Numbered from the stretch's first letter, positions 23,350 through 34,660 are shown. The stretch is 64,000 nucleotides of DNA from Carposina sasakii (GCA_014607495.2 CP053162.1:2302469-2366468), one strand, 5' to 3'. Made by a program: numbers and translations. Notes: generated from the sequence alone by a model not told the origin.

Positions 23350-23597
23350 GAAGTACCGAAAACTCGTACGAAGCGGTTTGCTTCTACATTCATAGTGCAA
23401 ACGGCCAAGCTATGGAACTCCCTGCCTGAATCCCTGTTCCCCATGAACATAATCTTACGGTTTTCAAGTCAAGAGTGAACCGGTTTCTTTTAGGCAAGCG
23501 CGCTCCATCTTAGACTGCAAACTGCAATGGTGCTTACCATCAGGCGCGTTGTGGTCAAGCGTAAGCCTGTTTAACATTTAATAAATATATATAATTG
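23350..23597 (+). pseudogene. Non-LTR retrotransposon reverse transcriptase C-terminus, frameshifted
   Basis: Translation gives KRFASTFIVQTAKLWNSLPE followed, after a frameshift near 23457, by TVFKSRVNRFLLGKRAPS and a stop at 23513. The TAKLWNSLP...FKSRVNRFLLG pattern is the conserved C-terminal end of a group of insect LINE ORF2 proteins. A short 3' UTR ends in an AT-rich tail. 5'-truncated and dead. Confidence 0.78.
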
Positions 23598-24131
23598 ATT
23601 TGCAAATAAGTTATTAAATAAATGTAGAATAGCGATAAAAATATTATTTATCCTAATGTAATGAAGGACTAACGGATGTCTACTTCGTCTGTGTAAACTT
23701 AAGAATTTATTTTCCATGGGAATTTCAGGAAATTCCTTCTTAGCGGATGCCTACGCCATACAATAGAAAGAACACATCCTCCAAGTTTCAAGCCTGTGCT
23801 TAAAACATTTTACACAAATAAAGGGGAAAAAATTATTTGGAAACGATGTAACTTGCTTACCTACCTAGTATACCTACTCAGAAGATTCACTGATTTATCT
23901 ATCTATAATAATGACCTACTACTAACCGTTACCGTCAACTTTTGAAACAAAATCCATTGAAATGCTAAACTATTGAACAATTTTCAAATTGTATTTAAAA
24001 TAATCTTAAAGAACGTGACTGAAATAACAACTTAGGAAATGTTTAAGGAAAACTAGATTTTACGTAGTTAATTTAATAAAGTTTCTGAAACTTACCTAAT
24101 TATAATATTCCAATGCAATTATGTACCTATA
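23598..24131. other. Non-coding, nothing recognised
   Basis: AT-rich, without supported features. Confidence 0.6.
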
Positions 24132-24391
24132 CAAGGTGTAACAAAAAGGGTATGTTAAGCGAAAAGCTATGTAAATAGCCCACTATAGAGAACCTGTCCA
24201 CAAAATTTGAGATCCGAAATCACATGTTTATTTTTCCCGATAGTATGGAGAATTTTTAAATATCTCAGGAATTTTCATACAATCTTGAAAAATAAAAATG
24301 TGATTTCGAGTCTCAAATTTTGGAAATAGGTTCTCTATAGTGGGCTATTTTTAGAGCTTTTCGCTTAACATACCCTTTCTGTTACACCCTG
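24132..24391 (+). mobile_element. Family A foldback MITE (copy 3)
   Basis: Starts CAAGGTGTAACAAAAAGGG and ends TTTCTGTTACACCCTG; the arms are paired for about 100 bases. TA-flanked. Confidence 0.92.
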
Positions 24392-24723
24392 TATATGTAG
24401 TTATTTACCAACTTATGTACCTATGCGACTACTACTTACATGTATGAACATAAATTATGCATACTACTAAATCATTAAGCAGTAAACTGTTTATACAAAT
24501 ATTTAATATTTAATCATAATATTATGGATATTCGCTTCCCACGAAAATTACCTTCATAACTTACTCGAATTCATTTATAAACGTATTAAACGTAAATATT
24601 ATAGCCTCGAAAGATTTATACGAATGATTTGATTACTTTAATCCATAAAATAGTTAAATAAGTACTTTAAAAGTAAATAAAGGTCAATTTCTGCTTTTGT
24701 CTCATCAGAATCATTCCTATTTT

Positions 24724-25291
24724 TAGGGTTCCTTACCCAAAGTGAAAAATTGGAACACTTTACACAGACTTCGCTGTCCGTCTGTCTATCTGTCACAAGA
24801 TATCTGTCTCATGAACCGGGATAGCTGGATAGTAAATATACACAGATAATGTATTTCTGTTGCCGTTATAATAAAAAATAAAAAGTTTAAAATGAAAAAA
24901 GTTAATATTTAAGGGCTCTCATACAATATACTTTCCGCACGGTGCCGGCAGAGTAGAGTTTGTACCACCCCCTGCCTACCCGTGGGTATCGTACGAGGTG
25001 ATTAAGGGTTTCCGGGAGGTGGGCAGCAGCGCTTCTCGTACTGACAACATAGTCCGAAAATCACACTGCGGTCACCAACCCGCCTGCCCAGCGTGGTGAC
25101 TATGGGCAAACCCCCCTGTGGCAGTAGCCTTGTGGCGTACCCTGGGGGAGGCCTACGTCTAGCAGTGGACTGCAATAGGCTGAAGAAGAAGAAGAATACA
25201 ATATACTTACGAGATTGTTGGCCTATATTATGTATAGACAATGGTACGGAACTCTTAGTGCGCGAGTCCGACTGGCACTTGGCCTGTTTTT
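24724..25291 (+). mobile_element. Family M repeat split by a family E insertion
   Basis: Starts AGGGTTCCTTACCCAAAG, passes TTCGCTGTCCGTCTGTC, and after the insertion ends GCGCGAGTCCGACTGGCACT. This pattern is a common lepidopteran interspersed repeat in my experience. No coding. Confidence 0.8.
24934..25195 (+). mobile_element. Family E SINE-like retroposon with 13-bp target duplication
   Basis: 262 bp, ending in a (GAA)n tail. ATACAATATACTT flanks both sides (24921-24933, 25196-25208). A variable-length duplication plus a simple-repeat tail indicates LINE-mediated insertion. Confidence 0.93.
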
Positions 25292-25482
25292 ATTTTGCTG
25301 ATTATGTTGTCAAGCGTGGGTTTATGAACTATTATTTCAATGAGTGTATGAAAACAACGTGGGTGATAGGTAAGTAGAGTCTCTACTTATGTCTAGACAG
25401 TTCATTGAGATTAGGTTATAGATGAATGATGATCATTACAGTTAGAGGCAGTCGGTGAAAGTCGTTCTTTGACGGTCACATT

Positions 25483-25650
25483 TGCGATCCTGAGCTTCTT
25501 TATGAGGCACACAGTTAGAGACCACGTCTCGGCACCGTAGGTCATCACCGGCAGCACGCACTGGTTGAATACCTTCGTCTTTAAGGACTGGGGTATCTTG
25601 GACACAAGTAAGCTTCGTAGTTTCCCGAACGCTGCCCAGCCGAGTTGGAT
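25483..25650 (-). pseudogene. RTE-type LINE reverse transcriptase fragment
   Basis: The minus strand encodes QLGWAAFGKLRSLLVSKIPQ, then LKTKVFNQCVLPVMTYGAET and WSLTVCLIKKLRIA, the late reverse-transcriptase region of RTE-clade LINE proteins. The last part overlaps the start of the fragment at 37664-38068 (SLTMCLIKKLKIA). Homology stops abruptly at the left. Confidence 0.85.
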
Positions 25651-25937
25651 GTAATAATATACACATCAATATTAAAGCAAGGCTTGTCAAGCTATGTTAG
25701 CGTGGGCGCTGGACGACAAGGCTTATCCCGTTACTGACAGACGATTGTCAAAATGTCAGACTTAATCACGCTTATACCGTGACTGACTTATCTATGTAGG
25801 CACCAAAGATAAGTTACTAAGTTATGAGGGAACATACTATTCGTTTCTGTGAATACATACATACTATATTTCTATGAATTTCTGAAGAATTTGTATTATG
25901 AAAAGAGTTAAATTTTATAGTAGATATGTACTTAAAT

Positions 25938-26056
25938 GGTCACCAACCCGCCTGCCCAGCGTGGTGACTTTGGAAAAAACCCACATTGGCAGTAGCCTTA
26001 TGGCGTGCCCTGGGGGAGGCCTGCGTCCAATAGCGGACTGTAATAGGCTGAAGACG
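25938..26056 (+). mobile_element. Family E 3' fragment
   Basis: GGTCACCAACCCGCCTGCCC ... CCTGGGGGAGGCC ... AATAGGCTGAAGACGA; a 5'-truncated copy. Confidence 0.8.
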
Positions 26057-27794
26057 ATGTATCTAAATAGGTCTGCAATAGAAAGACATACCTATAATCC
26101 ATAGCTTTTCTAGATAGACATACAGTTAAAAGACATACCCTGCTACTAATAAATCGCGCGTAAATTTACAACCTCATTATATACATAATTTTTGACAGCA
26201 AAATATATGGAATATCCGTGAATTTTAACTGTGAATAGCTTATACGTAGTTTAAAGCTTTTTATTAGTAAGGCTCATAGAATGATAATATAAGACATTTA
26301 CATTATCTTTGGGTATGTCGTAACTTTGGCTTCGTGACGATTTCGAAGCATAGATTTACTCGTCAGAGTATAATTATGCGTATTCGATCACGACTCACGA
26401 CATTCGTTTGTTGATGTTTTATTTTGCCTGCTACAAGCGAGTTCGTGTACATTGATTGCAGCTACCTACCTGTATTCGTGAATCTGCCGCTCGTATTATT
26501 AGTGTTAACCTTGAGGGCGCTTAATTAAGTGATGTTATGAAGTAGATACATTGACTAATTATGACTTATTTTTCAATGGTTAAGTTTGATTAATAAATAA
26601 TAATATGAAGAAAGAATTGTGGTGATGCGCACAAAATGTCTTGCATCTAAGTGGGTACATACATACATATTCACGCCCATTATCTCCCAACGTGGTTGGG
26701 CAGAAGTGTACATTTGTGACATTACACACCCACTTTTCACCAGTTAGCCTATAAGTCCCACGTGGTAAGCTAATTACGTGTATTTTTCAAATACTTAACT
26801 AATTTAATTATGTTCGCAATTTTTCGGTAATTGGCAGTTACGTGAAATCATAAGCAATTTGGTACCTACTCTATTGCATCATAAATTAAACTCTAGACTT
26901 TACGTGATGCACGCGAAAGTCACATTATTTTTGTTTGATTTTTTTTTATAACAACAAGATTTGATCATTAGGTAAATCATTATCGATTCAAATCATCTTG
27001 ATCGCTAGTTCTTGCTCTTTTACTTTTCTTAAAAGTGAAAAACAATTAGAATTTTGTAGTACCTACCTATCTAAAAACACTATCACACAACCCAAGTTGA
27101 GAATTATGTCCTAAAAAAGGCATGTGCGTCCTGTCCTGTGTAACTTAGACAGCATCAAATTAATCCTTCACTGAAAGCTACGAGTATCTGACCGTTTTGG
27201 AAGAGTCGGTCCTTAAATTTTGATTTTCGGCCCCCTGAAGCGATAGCGAAATTTGTACAAAAATCATTGATTGCTTGTCAAATTCGTGTTACGTAAAATG
27301 AATTTCAAAGGAACTTTGACATTTCAAGGCGAATATTGTACAATTTTCGCTATCGTTTTGCTTCGGCTTTGCTTTTGGTTTTACGTAATCAGGGGGCGTT
27401 TTTAAAAAATCGGTCGTAAAATTTACATTTTCCGTTTGCAAAATTTACATTAGTGGGCCTTAGAATTGGGTAGTGCATACAAATACGAGTATTAGATACC
27501 TACTATACTTATATGGAAGACATCTACTAACAAAGTTAAAAAAACAAGACTAAACAAGGTTTAAACAAAGACTGGATTATAAAGTACGCTTATCTTATCA
27601 CCCGTAAAGAAACAACATGAAACATACATTTGAACAACGGAACATTATGTTTAATTCAATAGAATTACTGATTACGAATTATGCGACATGAAACTACGAT
27701 AGAAAGGGGCTTGGAATAACATTTCCATTGCAATGATAAGCTAGCCCACATTTCTAGTAAGATTTAAATAAATATTGACGTAAAAGAATACATA
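26057..27794. other. Non-coding; possible foldback element at 27228-27405
   Basis: GCCCCCTGAAGCGATAGCG and TTTGTACAA near 27228 recur inverted at about 27335-27400 (TTGTACAATTTTCGCTATCG ... AATCAGGGGGC), suggesting a decayed MITE. Elsewhere nothing is recognised. Confidence 0.5.
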
Positions 27795-27975
27795 CATACA
27801 AATACAAACGGCTGTATTTCATCAGGGATCCCATTGCCACGTTTGTGGGGCCATAGTAAGTAAAATTCTGTGACTAGCTAGCTCATCGCCTGAGAGAACG
27901 CCCCTGAGTTCTTTAGTCGACTCTTACGACAGGCACGGAAGGAGAATCAGCTGATATCCTTTTATCAAGGCCCAC
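27795..27975 (-). mobile_element. Family G retroposon
   Basis: (CATA)n, then CGGCTGTATTTCATCAGGG, CTAGCTAGCTCATCGCCTGA and CGACTCTTACGACAGGCACG. Confidence 0.75.
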
Positions 27976-28058
27976 GGGAATATAATAAAAAAAAACGATG
28001 TTTAACTTCAACCCAACCCTTTGAAGATGATCTTCGATTAATTTCTACTTAGAATACC

Positions 28059-28317
28059 TCATCATCATCAGCCTATTGCAGTCCACTGCTGGACGTAGGC
28101 CTCCCCCAGGGCACGCCACAAGACTGCCATGGGGAATATTTGCCCATAGTCACCACGCTGGGCATGCGGGTTGGTGACCGCAGTTTGTATTTTGGACTAT
28201 GTTGTCAACACGGGAGGCGCTGCTGCCCACCTCTCGGAAACCCTTAATCGCCTCGTACGATACCCACGGGCAGACATGGAGTGGTACAAATTCTACTCTG
28301 CCGGCACCACGCGGCCA
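28059..28317 (-). mobile_element. Family E SINE-like retroposon, full length
   Basis: Read on the minus strand: TGGCCGCGTGGTGCCGGCAG ... CAGCAGTGGACTGCAATAGG, then a (TGA)n tail. No clean flanking duplication. Confidence 0.9.
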
Positions 28318-28389
28318 AAAGAGAATAACTAAATCCTAACTATCCCAACTAAATACAAGCCCAATATTATAAATTCGAAAATAAGTTTG

Positions 28390-29383
28390 TTTGTTACCTC
28401 TTAACGCTTAATTTAGTTAACCAATCTTATTGAAATTTTGCATACATATTGTTTGGAGTACGGAGAAGGACATAGGTTAAATTTCATAGTCCACGCGGTT
28501 GAACTGGCGGGCTACAACAAGCTAGCTAATTAGGGTTCCGCATTTTTAATTGCGATCTCACGTTGCGCTCCAACTCTCTTAACGATCGGTTTCTATAGAC
28601 AACAATAGTACAATTTGCCGTCGATATATTGAGAACTAAGGATTCATTGGAAGTATTAAATAGATCTCGAACAGATAGTGGTTCCACTACAGATCGCTTA
28701 AAGGTAGTCTATTAATGTTCCAGTTACAATCTATTACAACTAATCTAGTTTTATCACTCGTGTACGTTATGTTGATGAAAATTAACTTTATTGGTCATTT
28801 AAGTTCAGTAATTATTACTATGGGTAGCCACTTTAACTCTTAAGTACCTACCTATATAATTAAATATTAACGGGGTTATTAAAAGGGCGTTAAAAATTAC
28901 ATTTGACAGCAAAATGCATGGAGAATCTGTAAAATTTAGGCGCTGTTTAACCTCAACAATTCTTGTGTATAACATACCTAACAGTTAATTTAAACAATGT
29001 TAAATCCACACTTACTTTACGTTTAATTCATCTTAAGAAATGTAATAAAAATTTAAATAGGCAATGATGTGGTATGTTCCCAGGAAATGAAAATAAAGTC
29101 GTGTAATATTAAAATGGGCATAACAATTAGCTTACAGCTGTCTCTCCAAGGTCTTAATAATTTGCTAAGAGCTAAAACTTTTTGCTAGTTTTATAAGTAC
29201 CTACCTAATATCATGTAAGTATAATCCAGAGAACACCACCCTAACTCCCAAGGATATAAAAATTTCCGTGCGCACGAGCATGATCTTTCACGTCTGACTT
29301 ACCTATGCTAAACGTGACTGTTGGATCTTCTTTGCGATCTTGTCTGTTAATTATGTTATTAAGATGTTAAAACATCGGTATTT
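28390..29383. other. Non-coding; Helitron-like and family G fragments
   Basis: 28430-28530 resembles family H variants (CGGAGAAGGACATAGG ... GTCCACGCGG). 29308-29340 has GCTAAACGTGACTGTTGGATC of family G. The rest is unrecognised. Confidence 0.5.
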
Positions 29384-29559
29384 TCCCATAGTCACCACGC
29401 TGGGCAGACGGGTTGGTGACCGCAGTTTGTATTTTGGACTATGTTGTCAACACGAGAGGCGCTGCTGCCCACCTCCCGTTAACCCTTAATCGTCTCGTAC
29501 GATACCCACGGGCAGACATGGGGTGGTACGAATTCTACTCTGCCGGCACCATGCGGCCA
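29384..29559 (-). mobile_element. Family E retroposon, 3' end missing
   Basis: Contains GTCACCACGCTGGGCAGACG through TCTGCCGGCACCATGCGGCC. The RTE-like 3' tail is absent. The 62-residue ORF is a shadow. Confidence 0.85.
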
Positions 29560-29761
29560 ATCTGCCATCTGCAATCGGCCATCGCGTTAGATGATCACTA
29601 GCGCTTTTATTGAGTACCTACCACCTACAAATAGGTAACAATAACATTTAATAATTTTACAGAGGGGCGTTACTCTACGGCGATGAGCTGTCTCCTTCGT
29701 GACCCTGCAGTTCTAGCTACCCCATATTTGAGACTACAAGCGTGTCTTATGTACATATATA

Positions 29762-30385
29762 CAGGGTGTCCCAAAACTCAACGTCAAGCCGAAACGGGGT
29801 GACAGGATTGATCATAACCATCACGAGAAAAATCTGAAAAAAAATCTATCCCATGCAGTTTGAAAATTATGGGCATTTTAAGAAAAACCTAGAAATTTGA
29901 TCAAACTGTACCATTTTTCGGTTATTGTGGTTATTCTTTTTTATTTTTGTTCATTTGAACTTTGGAAACGTAATCCTAAATAACATTTCTAGAATCCCAA
30001 TAAAAAATAATGACACAATTGCCTCAAGTTTCCGAGAATTGAGACTATTTGTTAAACTACGAATTTAAAATTTTCAAGATTCGTCGACTTTGACAGGCCC
30101 TCCTATAAAAAAAATGTACTAGAGTGCCTTGGCAAGTGGCATTAAAAGTTGGCGCATTTAATCAGAATTCTAAAATGGTACAATACTTGTTAGTTCCATA
30201 CAATAGAAAAGAGTAAAAAAATTAAAACCTCAAGTAACCCGATTTTTGCTATCTCATTTTACTCAGTTAAAATATTTTTAATTCACACAAGCTCTAGGTA
30301 GGTTCTTAATTTTAAGACAAAGTGATGAGAGAGATGGATAATGGGTATGTTCGCCATGAGTGAGCGAGACAGATAGTGACGCCAC
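29762..30385. repeat. Left long terminal inverted repeat of the DD41D element
   Basis: Reading inward, it pairs with 31852-32465 in reverse complement, from CAGGGTGTCCC to the shared inner edge GATAGTGACGCCAC. The two arms would form a hairpin of roughly 600 bp if transcribed through. Confidence 0.93.
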
Positions 30386-30476
30386 TTTTACCAAAGTGAA
30401 AAAAAGTTAGTAAAATTAGTAAAATAATTAGGTTTGTTGGAATAAAAGTCAGATGATAGAGAAATAACGTTTTTTA

Positions 30477-31544
30477 TTACAATAAATGTTCAAATTGTTT
30501 ACCATCAGCCTCAATACAAGCCCTACATCTTCTTAAAAAAGATCTACTTATTAGTCGGGCATATCTTCGAGAGTTGATCGCCTCAGCTGCTTGAGAAATG
30601 CGTTCACGCAGGTCGGCTACGTTCTCAATGGGCTTTGAGTAAACTTTTTCTTTGAGAACTCCCCAATAGAAAAAATCCAGGGGATTTAAATCTGGTGAAC
30701 GGGCGGGCCACGAGATAGTGCCCGAACGTCCAATCCACCTTCCCGGATATTCCTGGTCAAGGAAATCTCTTACTTGCACTGCGAAATGCGCTGGGCAGCC
30801 ATCTTGTTGAAACCACATGTCGCGAAGATCTGCTAGTGGTACGTCCTCTAACAGGGTTGGTAAATCTTCTCTTAAAAAATGTAGGTAATTAGTTCCATTC
30901 AAGTTCTCAGGCAGTTCAATAGGCCCAATAATTTTACCGTTTAAAATTCCGGTCCACAGGTTTACTTTAAAACGATACTGGGATCTATCTTCTCGCATTA
31001 AATGTGGATTCTCCACATGCCACTCGTGATAATTGTGCAAGTTCATGTAACCATCTTTTTTAAATGTCGATTCATCTGACCAGATAATTTTTTGGATGAA
31101 TTGGGGATTCTCATTATGCCTCTGTAGCATTGTTCTACAAAAAGAAATCCTTTCCTGATAATCTCGAGGTAGAAGACTTTGAACTCGTTGTACGTGAAAC
31201 GGATGCATTTCGGCTCTTTGTAAAATACGATGAGCAGTGCTTTTCGGTATTCCCGTTCTTTCTTCAATTCCACGTACGGAAATACTTCGGTCACGTGCGA
31301 CCTCTTGCAATACTTCTTCCTGGAAAGGAAACACAGGTCTACCTCCAGCCTGTATTTGATTCGGGAAATGGCCGCCCTCTGTGAGTGAACGGTGCACATT
31401 AACAAACACGCGGTGATCCGGGTAGCGCTCTAAATTTGGATATCTTTCACGATAAAGTCTAGCGGCAGCACTTGCGTTGCATCTGCATTCCCCATAAATG
31501 AGGTGCATGTTCGCATATTCTTGTGAAGTGTAGCGCGTAGGCAT
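30477..31544 (-). CDS. Mariner-superfamily (DD41D) transposase, apparently intact
   Basis: This encodes a cut-and-paste DDE/D transposase of 355 residues from the preferred Met (MPTRYTSQEYANMH). The ORF extends to an ATG at 31589, but those 15 extra codons fall in a directly repeated leader, and the conserved domain starts at the internal Met. Residues 1-60 resemble the DUF4817-type helix-turn-helix (QEYANMHLIYGECRCNASAA). A second HTH follows (RGIEERTGIPKSTAHRIL), then the DDE_3-like core: WSDES (D157), WFQQDG (D248) and SPDLNPLDFFYWG (D290). D248 and D290 are separated by 41 residues, so the signature is DD41D, as in rosa/Visitor-type groups, not the DD34D of mariner. There is no internal stop or frameshift. 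I have not compared it with a database. Confidence 0.93.
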   Translation of the reverse strand: MPTRYTSQEYANMHLIYGECRCNASAAARLYRERYPNLERYPDHRVFVNVHRSLTEGGHFPNQIQAGGRPVFPFQEEVLQEVARDRSISVRGIEERTGIPKSTAHRILQRAEMHPFHVQRVQSLLPRDYQERISFCRTMLQRHNENPQFIQKIIWSDESTFKKDGYMNLHNYHEWHVENPHLMREDRSQYRFKVNLWTGILNGKIIGPIELPENLNGTNYLHFLREDLPTLLEDVPLADLRDMWFQQDGCPAHFAVQVRDFLDQEYPGRWIGRSGTISWPARSPDLNPLDFFYWGVLKEKVYSKPIENVADLRERISQAAEAINSRRYARLISRSFLRRCRACIEADGKQFEHLL

Positions 31545-31570
31545 GGTAGATAAAAAGGATGCCAACACAA

Positions 31571-31674
31571 AAGTCCAGAGAGAAGCCAAAGTTGCCGGTA
31601 TGTTATCAACAAGTCCAATTCACAAAGATTCAAGTCCAAAAAGAGAAGCCAAAGTTGTCAGTACTAAATCAACA
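31571..31674. repeat. Two imperfect about 42-bp direct repeats at the transposase 5' end
   Basis: 31571-31611 and 31632-31674 share AAGTCCA, then AGAGAAGCCAAAGTTG, then ATCAACA. The first copy overlaps the N-terminal extension of the long ORF, which is one reason to prefer the internal start at 31544. Confidence 0.8.
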
Positions 31675-31770
31675 CAAGCGAATACGAACGTGCGCAGTAG
31701 ACGAATGAGCGAAACGTACTAACTGGTTGGTGTCGGACTGGTAGCGTAGCCATTTGCTTGGCTGAAACTA

Positions 31771-31820
31771 GTGCGAATGAAACAGATAGATGCCATAGCA
31801 TCTATCTGTTTCATTCGCAC
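31771..31820. repeat. Perfect 22-bp palindrome in the transposase leader
   Basis: Arms 31771-31792 and 31799-31820 are perfect reverse complements around a 6-base loop (CCATAG). The stem core GATAGATG...CATCTATC also resembles GACAGATAGTGACG at the inner TIR edge. It lies between the right TIR and the transposase start. Confidence 0.9.
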
Positions 31821-31851
31821 TCGTTTAAACGACGCATCTCCGTCTCAATGC

Positions 31852-32465
31852 GTGGCGTCACTATCTGTCTCGCTCACTCATACTGGCAAACATACCCATT
31901 ATCCATCTCTCTCATCATTTTGCCTTAAAATTAAGAACCTACCTAGAGCTTGTGCGAATTAAAAACATTTTAACTGAGTAAAATCTGATAGCAAAAATCG
32001 GGTTACTTGAGGTTTTAATTTTTTTACTCTTTTCTATTGTATGGAACTAACAAGTATTGTACCATTTTAGAATTCTGATTAAATGCGCCAACTTTTAATG
32101 CTACTTGCCAAGGCACTCTAGTACATTTTTTTTATAGGAGGGCCTGTCAAAGTCCACGAATCTTGAAAATTTTAAATTCGTAGTTTAACAAATAGTCTCA
32201 ATTCTCGGGAACTTAAGGCAATTGTGTCATTATTTTTTATTGGAATTCTAGAAATGTTATTTAGGATTACGTTTCTAAAGTTCAAATGAACAAAAATAAA
32301 AAATAATAACCACAATAACCGAAAAATGGTACAGTTTGATCAAATTTCTAGGTTTTTCTTAAAATGCCCATAATTTTCAAACTGCATGGGATAGATTTTT
32401 TTTCAGATTTTTCTCGTGATCCTGTCACCCCGTTTCGGCTTGACGTTGAGTTTTGGGACACCCTG
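31852..32465. repeat. Right long terminal inverted repeat of the DD41D element
   Basis: This is the partner of 29762-30385, about 10 bases shorter because of small indels. The inner edge (GTGGCGTCACTATCTGTC) is about 300 bases upstream of the transposase start, so it could also carry promoter signals, though none is identified. Confidence 0.93.
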
Positions 32466-33506
32466 TATATAGATATTATAGAAACAATAAATTATCTAAA
32501 AATAGAATTCTTAGCAAAGGAACAAATAAATTCAATACAAACCAGAAACCCATAAAACTCTCATACAAAATCAATCTTCCTAAAGTAACATTAAATATAT
32601 TTTAATTGATCATAACATCGTTCTTTGAATCGACGGGTTCAAACGGTTCAAAGTGATTCGTATCGGGCTGTACGATAAATATAGTGGGTTCAGAGGTGAG
32701 GAACGACTAGCTGGGCAAGCATATAATCTTTACTGCTTACTTGCCATGGGTTTCTTTCCTTCCATAGGAAAGTTAACTCGAAGGTTAAAACGTCAAATTA
32801 TAATCAAGCCAAAATAAACTGCAATATTGTAATGGCGGCAACTAAACATCTAAGTATTTGTTTGGAAAATGATGGTAGGATGAAGGGCTTTTCCATCTTC
32901 AGAGAGCTTTATAACTTGCGCTGAAGGTACACTACCGAAAACAGTTAAAACCTACACATCCTCTGCGCTTTTTACGGCTGGGACTTTGTCATTTGGGAAA
33001 TGAAATGATTATTTATTTGATCAAAACGTGCTACCATAAAGGATATAATATACTGTAAAGTTATTAATAAAGAAATGGAAAAAAATCCTGACAATACAAT
33101 ACTGTACATGAATCGCCAAAAAATATGGCATTGACTAATAAATAGACTTTTAGCAGGATGGTTAGTTTACTAGCACAAAATTCGCTGGAAATAATACCGA
33201 TTGCGTATATCTTTTGTATGAAAGTATGCTTAATTGCTTCTCCCCTTTATTCCTTAGCAAAGGTGTAATATATAAATCATACTAGGTGTAAAGTTATACT
33301 TCTAATACTATTTTATGCATATTAGTTGAGCTTGACGCCTACGTTATTAATTGTGGTGACATTTCTGCATAAATTTAGTGTTGCAATCACTAAAAAATTC
33401 TAAATGTTTAATTGATGCATTATAATATAAGACTAGTGTATTCACGCAACTTTGTTTGCGTGAACTAGATAAAGTGCATATATATAATCATATATATACA
33501 TACATA
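32466..33506. other. Non-coding, nothing recognised
   Basis: AT-rich; 33061-33088 is a scrap of the family F tail (TTATTAATAAAGAAATGGAA). Confidence 0.55.
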
Positions 33507-33879
33507 CAGGGTGATTTTTGGTCGTCAACGTTCCTGAAAACTACGGAATCTCCTCATCATCACGATCATTTTTCTCCATGGAAGCATTCCTGGGAAGTGT
33601 CTGGTTCCCAAGATATTAGGGTCCAAAGTTGAGTAAATAGACTGCGTTTTTCTGCATAAATACAAATAGACGCGCGTAGCAAGATTTTTTCACGAGAAAT
33701 AATTAATATCTGTCTATAAAAAAACTACCATAAACACTAGACACTATAAATTTCGCCCAATCAAGTAATTTAAAAAAATAAAAAAATAAAAAATTCCAGC
33801 TTTTTTTTGGCATAAACTTACTTTATTTGATTTAAAGATTACGTACCCTTCGTTAATGGTGGCCACAAAAAACATCCTG
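33507..33879 (+). mobile_element. Family B element (copy 4)
   Basis: CAGGGTGATTTTTGGTCGTC to AAACATCCTG, TA-flanked and nearly consensus. Confidence 0.9.
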
Positions 33880-33881
33880 TA

Positions 33882-34108
33882 TACATATAATCACGCTTTT
33901 ATCCCTTACGGGGTAGGCAGAGCATCAAGGGCCGATAGAACCACATGGTGCCACTTCTAACCAATTTTGAGGGTATAGTTGAGATGTACAAGTTCTGTTA
34001 GTAGTGACAGGTGGTCAGCCCGTCGCCTACAAAACACCAAGACCCTCTTGTCCCTCTACTGACTTGTACAGTATGCCCGGGAAGAGAAGCAGCTGTAGTA
34101 TTATACGT
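33882..34108 (-). mobile_element. Family D retroposon abutting family B
   Basis: CATATAATCACGCTTTTATC through CGATAGAACCACATGGTGCC to AGCAGCTGTAGTATTATACG; the head is truncated. The B element may have landed in its TATG tail. Confidence 0.87.
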
Positions 34109-34384
34109 ACGATACTACGTATTACAAGTATACATGTAGTATGTATATGTTACTTAGCTCGTGCCTCGGAAAGCACGTAAAACCGTTGGTCCTGCGCCTG
34201 ATCTCTCTCCGGTCGTGTCGGCTTTCCGTCCAATCGGACTATGAGAGTAACGGAATAGAAAGTGCATCTGTGTTTGCGCACACACTTGTCCACTATAATT
34301 TCTCCTACGTACCTGGCCAATCTCCGTAGAGATTGGTCGCCTTGGCCGAAATACGGTCGGAGGTCATCATCATCATGTGTTCTC

Positions 34385-34620
34385 ACAGGGATGTCTTCCT
34401 AAAATGGGGTATCCAGAACTGCGATATCACGAAGGACATCGTACAGTCACGTTTAGCATCACGGGGCCAGACGTAAAAACCATCAGTGACAAATTGCTCA
34501 TCTCCTGAGCCCCTAACTTCCTAACACTTGTCTGCGACAACGAGATGCAGCTGATGTAGTCTACTGATTCTCGGCATCAGCACAGGATAGAAGTAACTTC
34601 TATCCTGTGCTGATGCCGAT
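34385..34620 (-). mobile_element. Family G retroposon ending in a palindrome
   Basis: G body CAGAACTGCGATATCACGAAGG ... GAGATGCAGCTGATGTAG, then ATCAGCACAGGATAG, followed at once by its own reverse complement. Arms 34571-34594 and 34596-34619 are perfect around a single A. Confidence 0.8.
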
Positions 34621-34660
34621 AATATTAATAACTTATGATAAAAATATAACATAGAACCAG

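Larger units (their letters stand above)
29762..32465 (-). mobile_element. Complete mariner/Tc1-superfamily transposon with about 620-bp inverted repeats
   Basis: The element begins CAGGGTGTCCCAAAACTC and ends with the reverse complement, flanked on both sides by TA, the target duplication of this superfamily. The termini form long inverted repeats, left 29762-30385 and right 31852-32465, differing by scattered mismatches and small indels. The unique centre carries one uninterrupted transposase gene on the minus strand. Ends, ORF and flanks all look intact, so this may be a recent and possibly autonomous copy. Classical mariner TIRs are about 30 bp, so repeats this long are unusual. Confidence 0.93.

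Noticed and set aside
31043..31405. 120-residue minus ORF and 84-residue plus ORF inside the transposase
   Set aside because: Alternative-frame shadows of the intact transposase gene.
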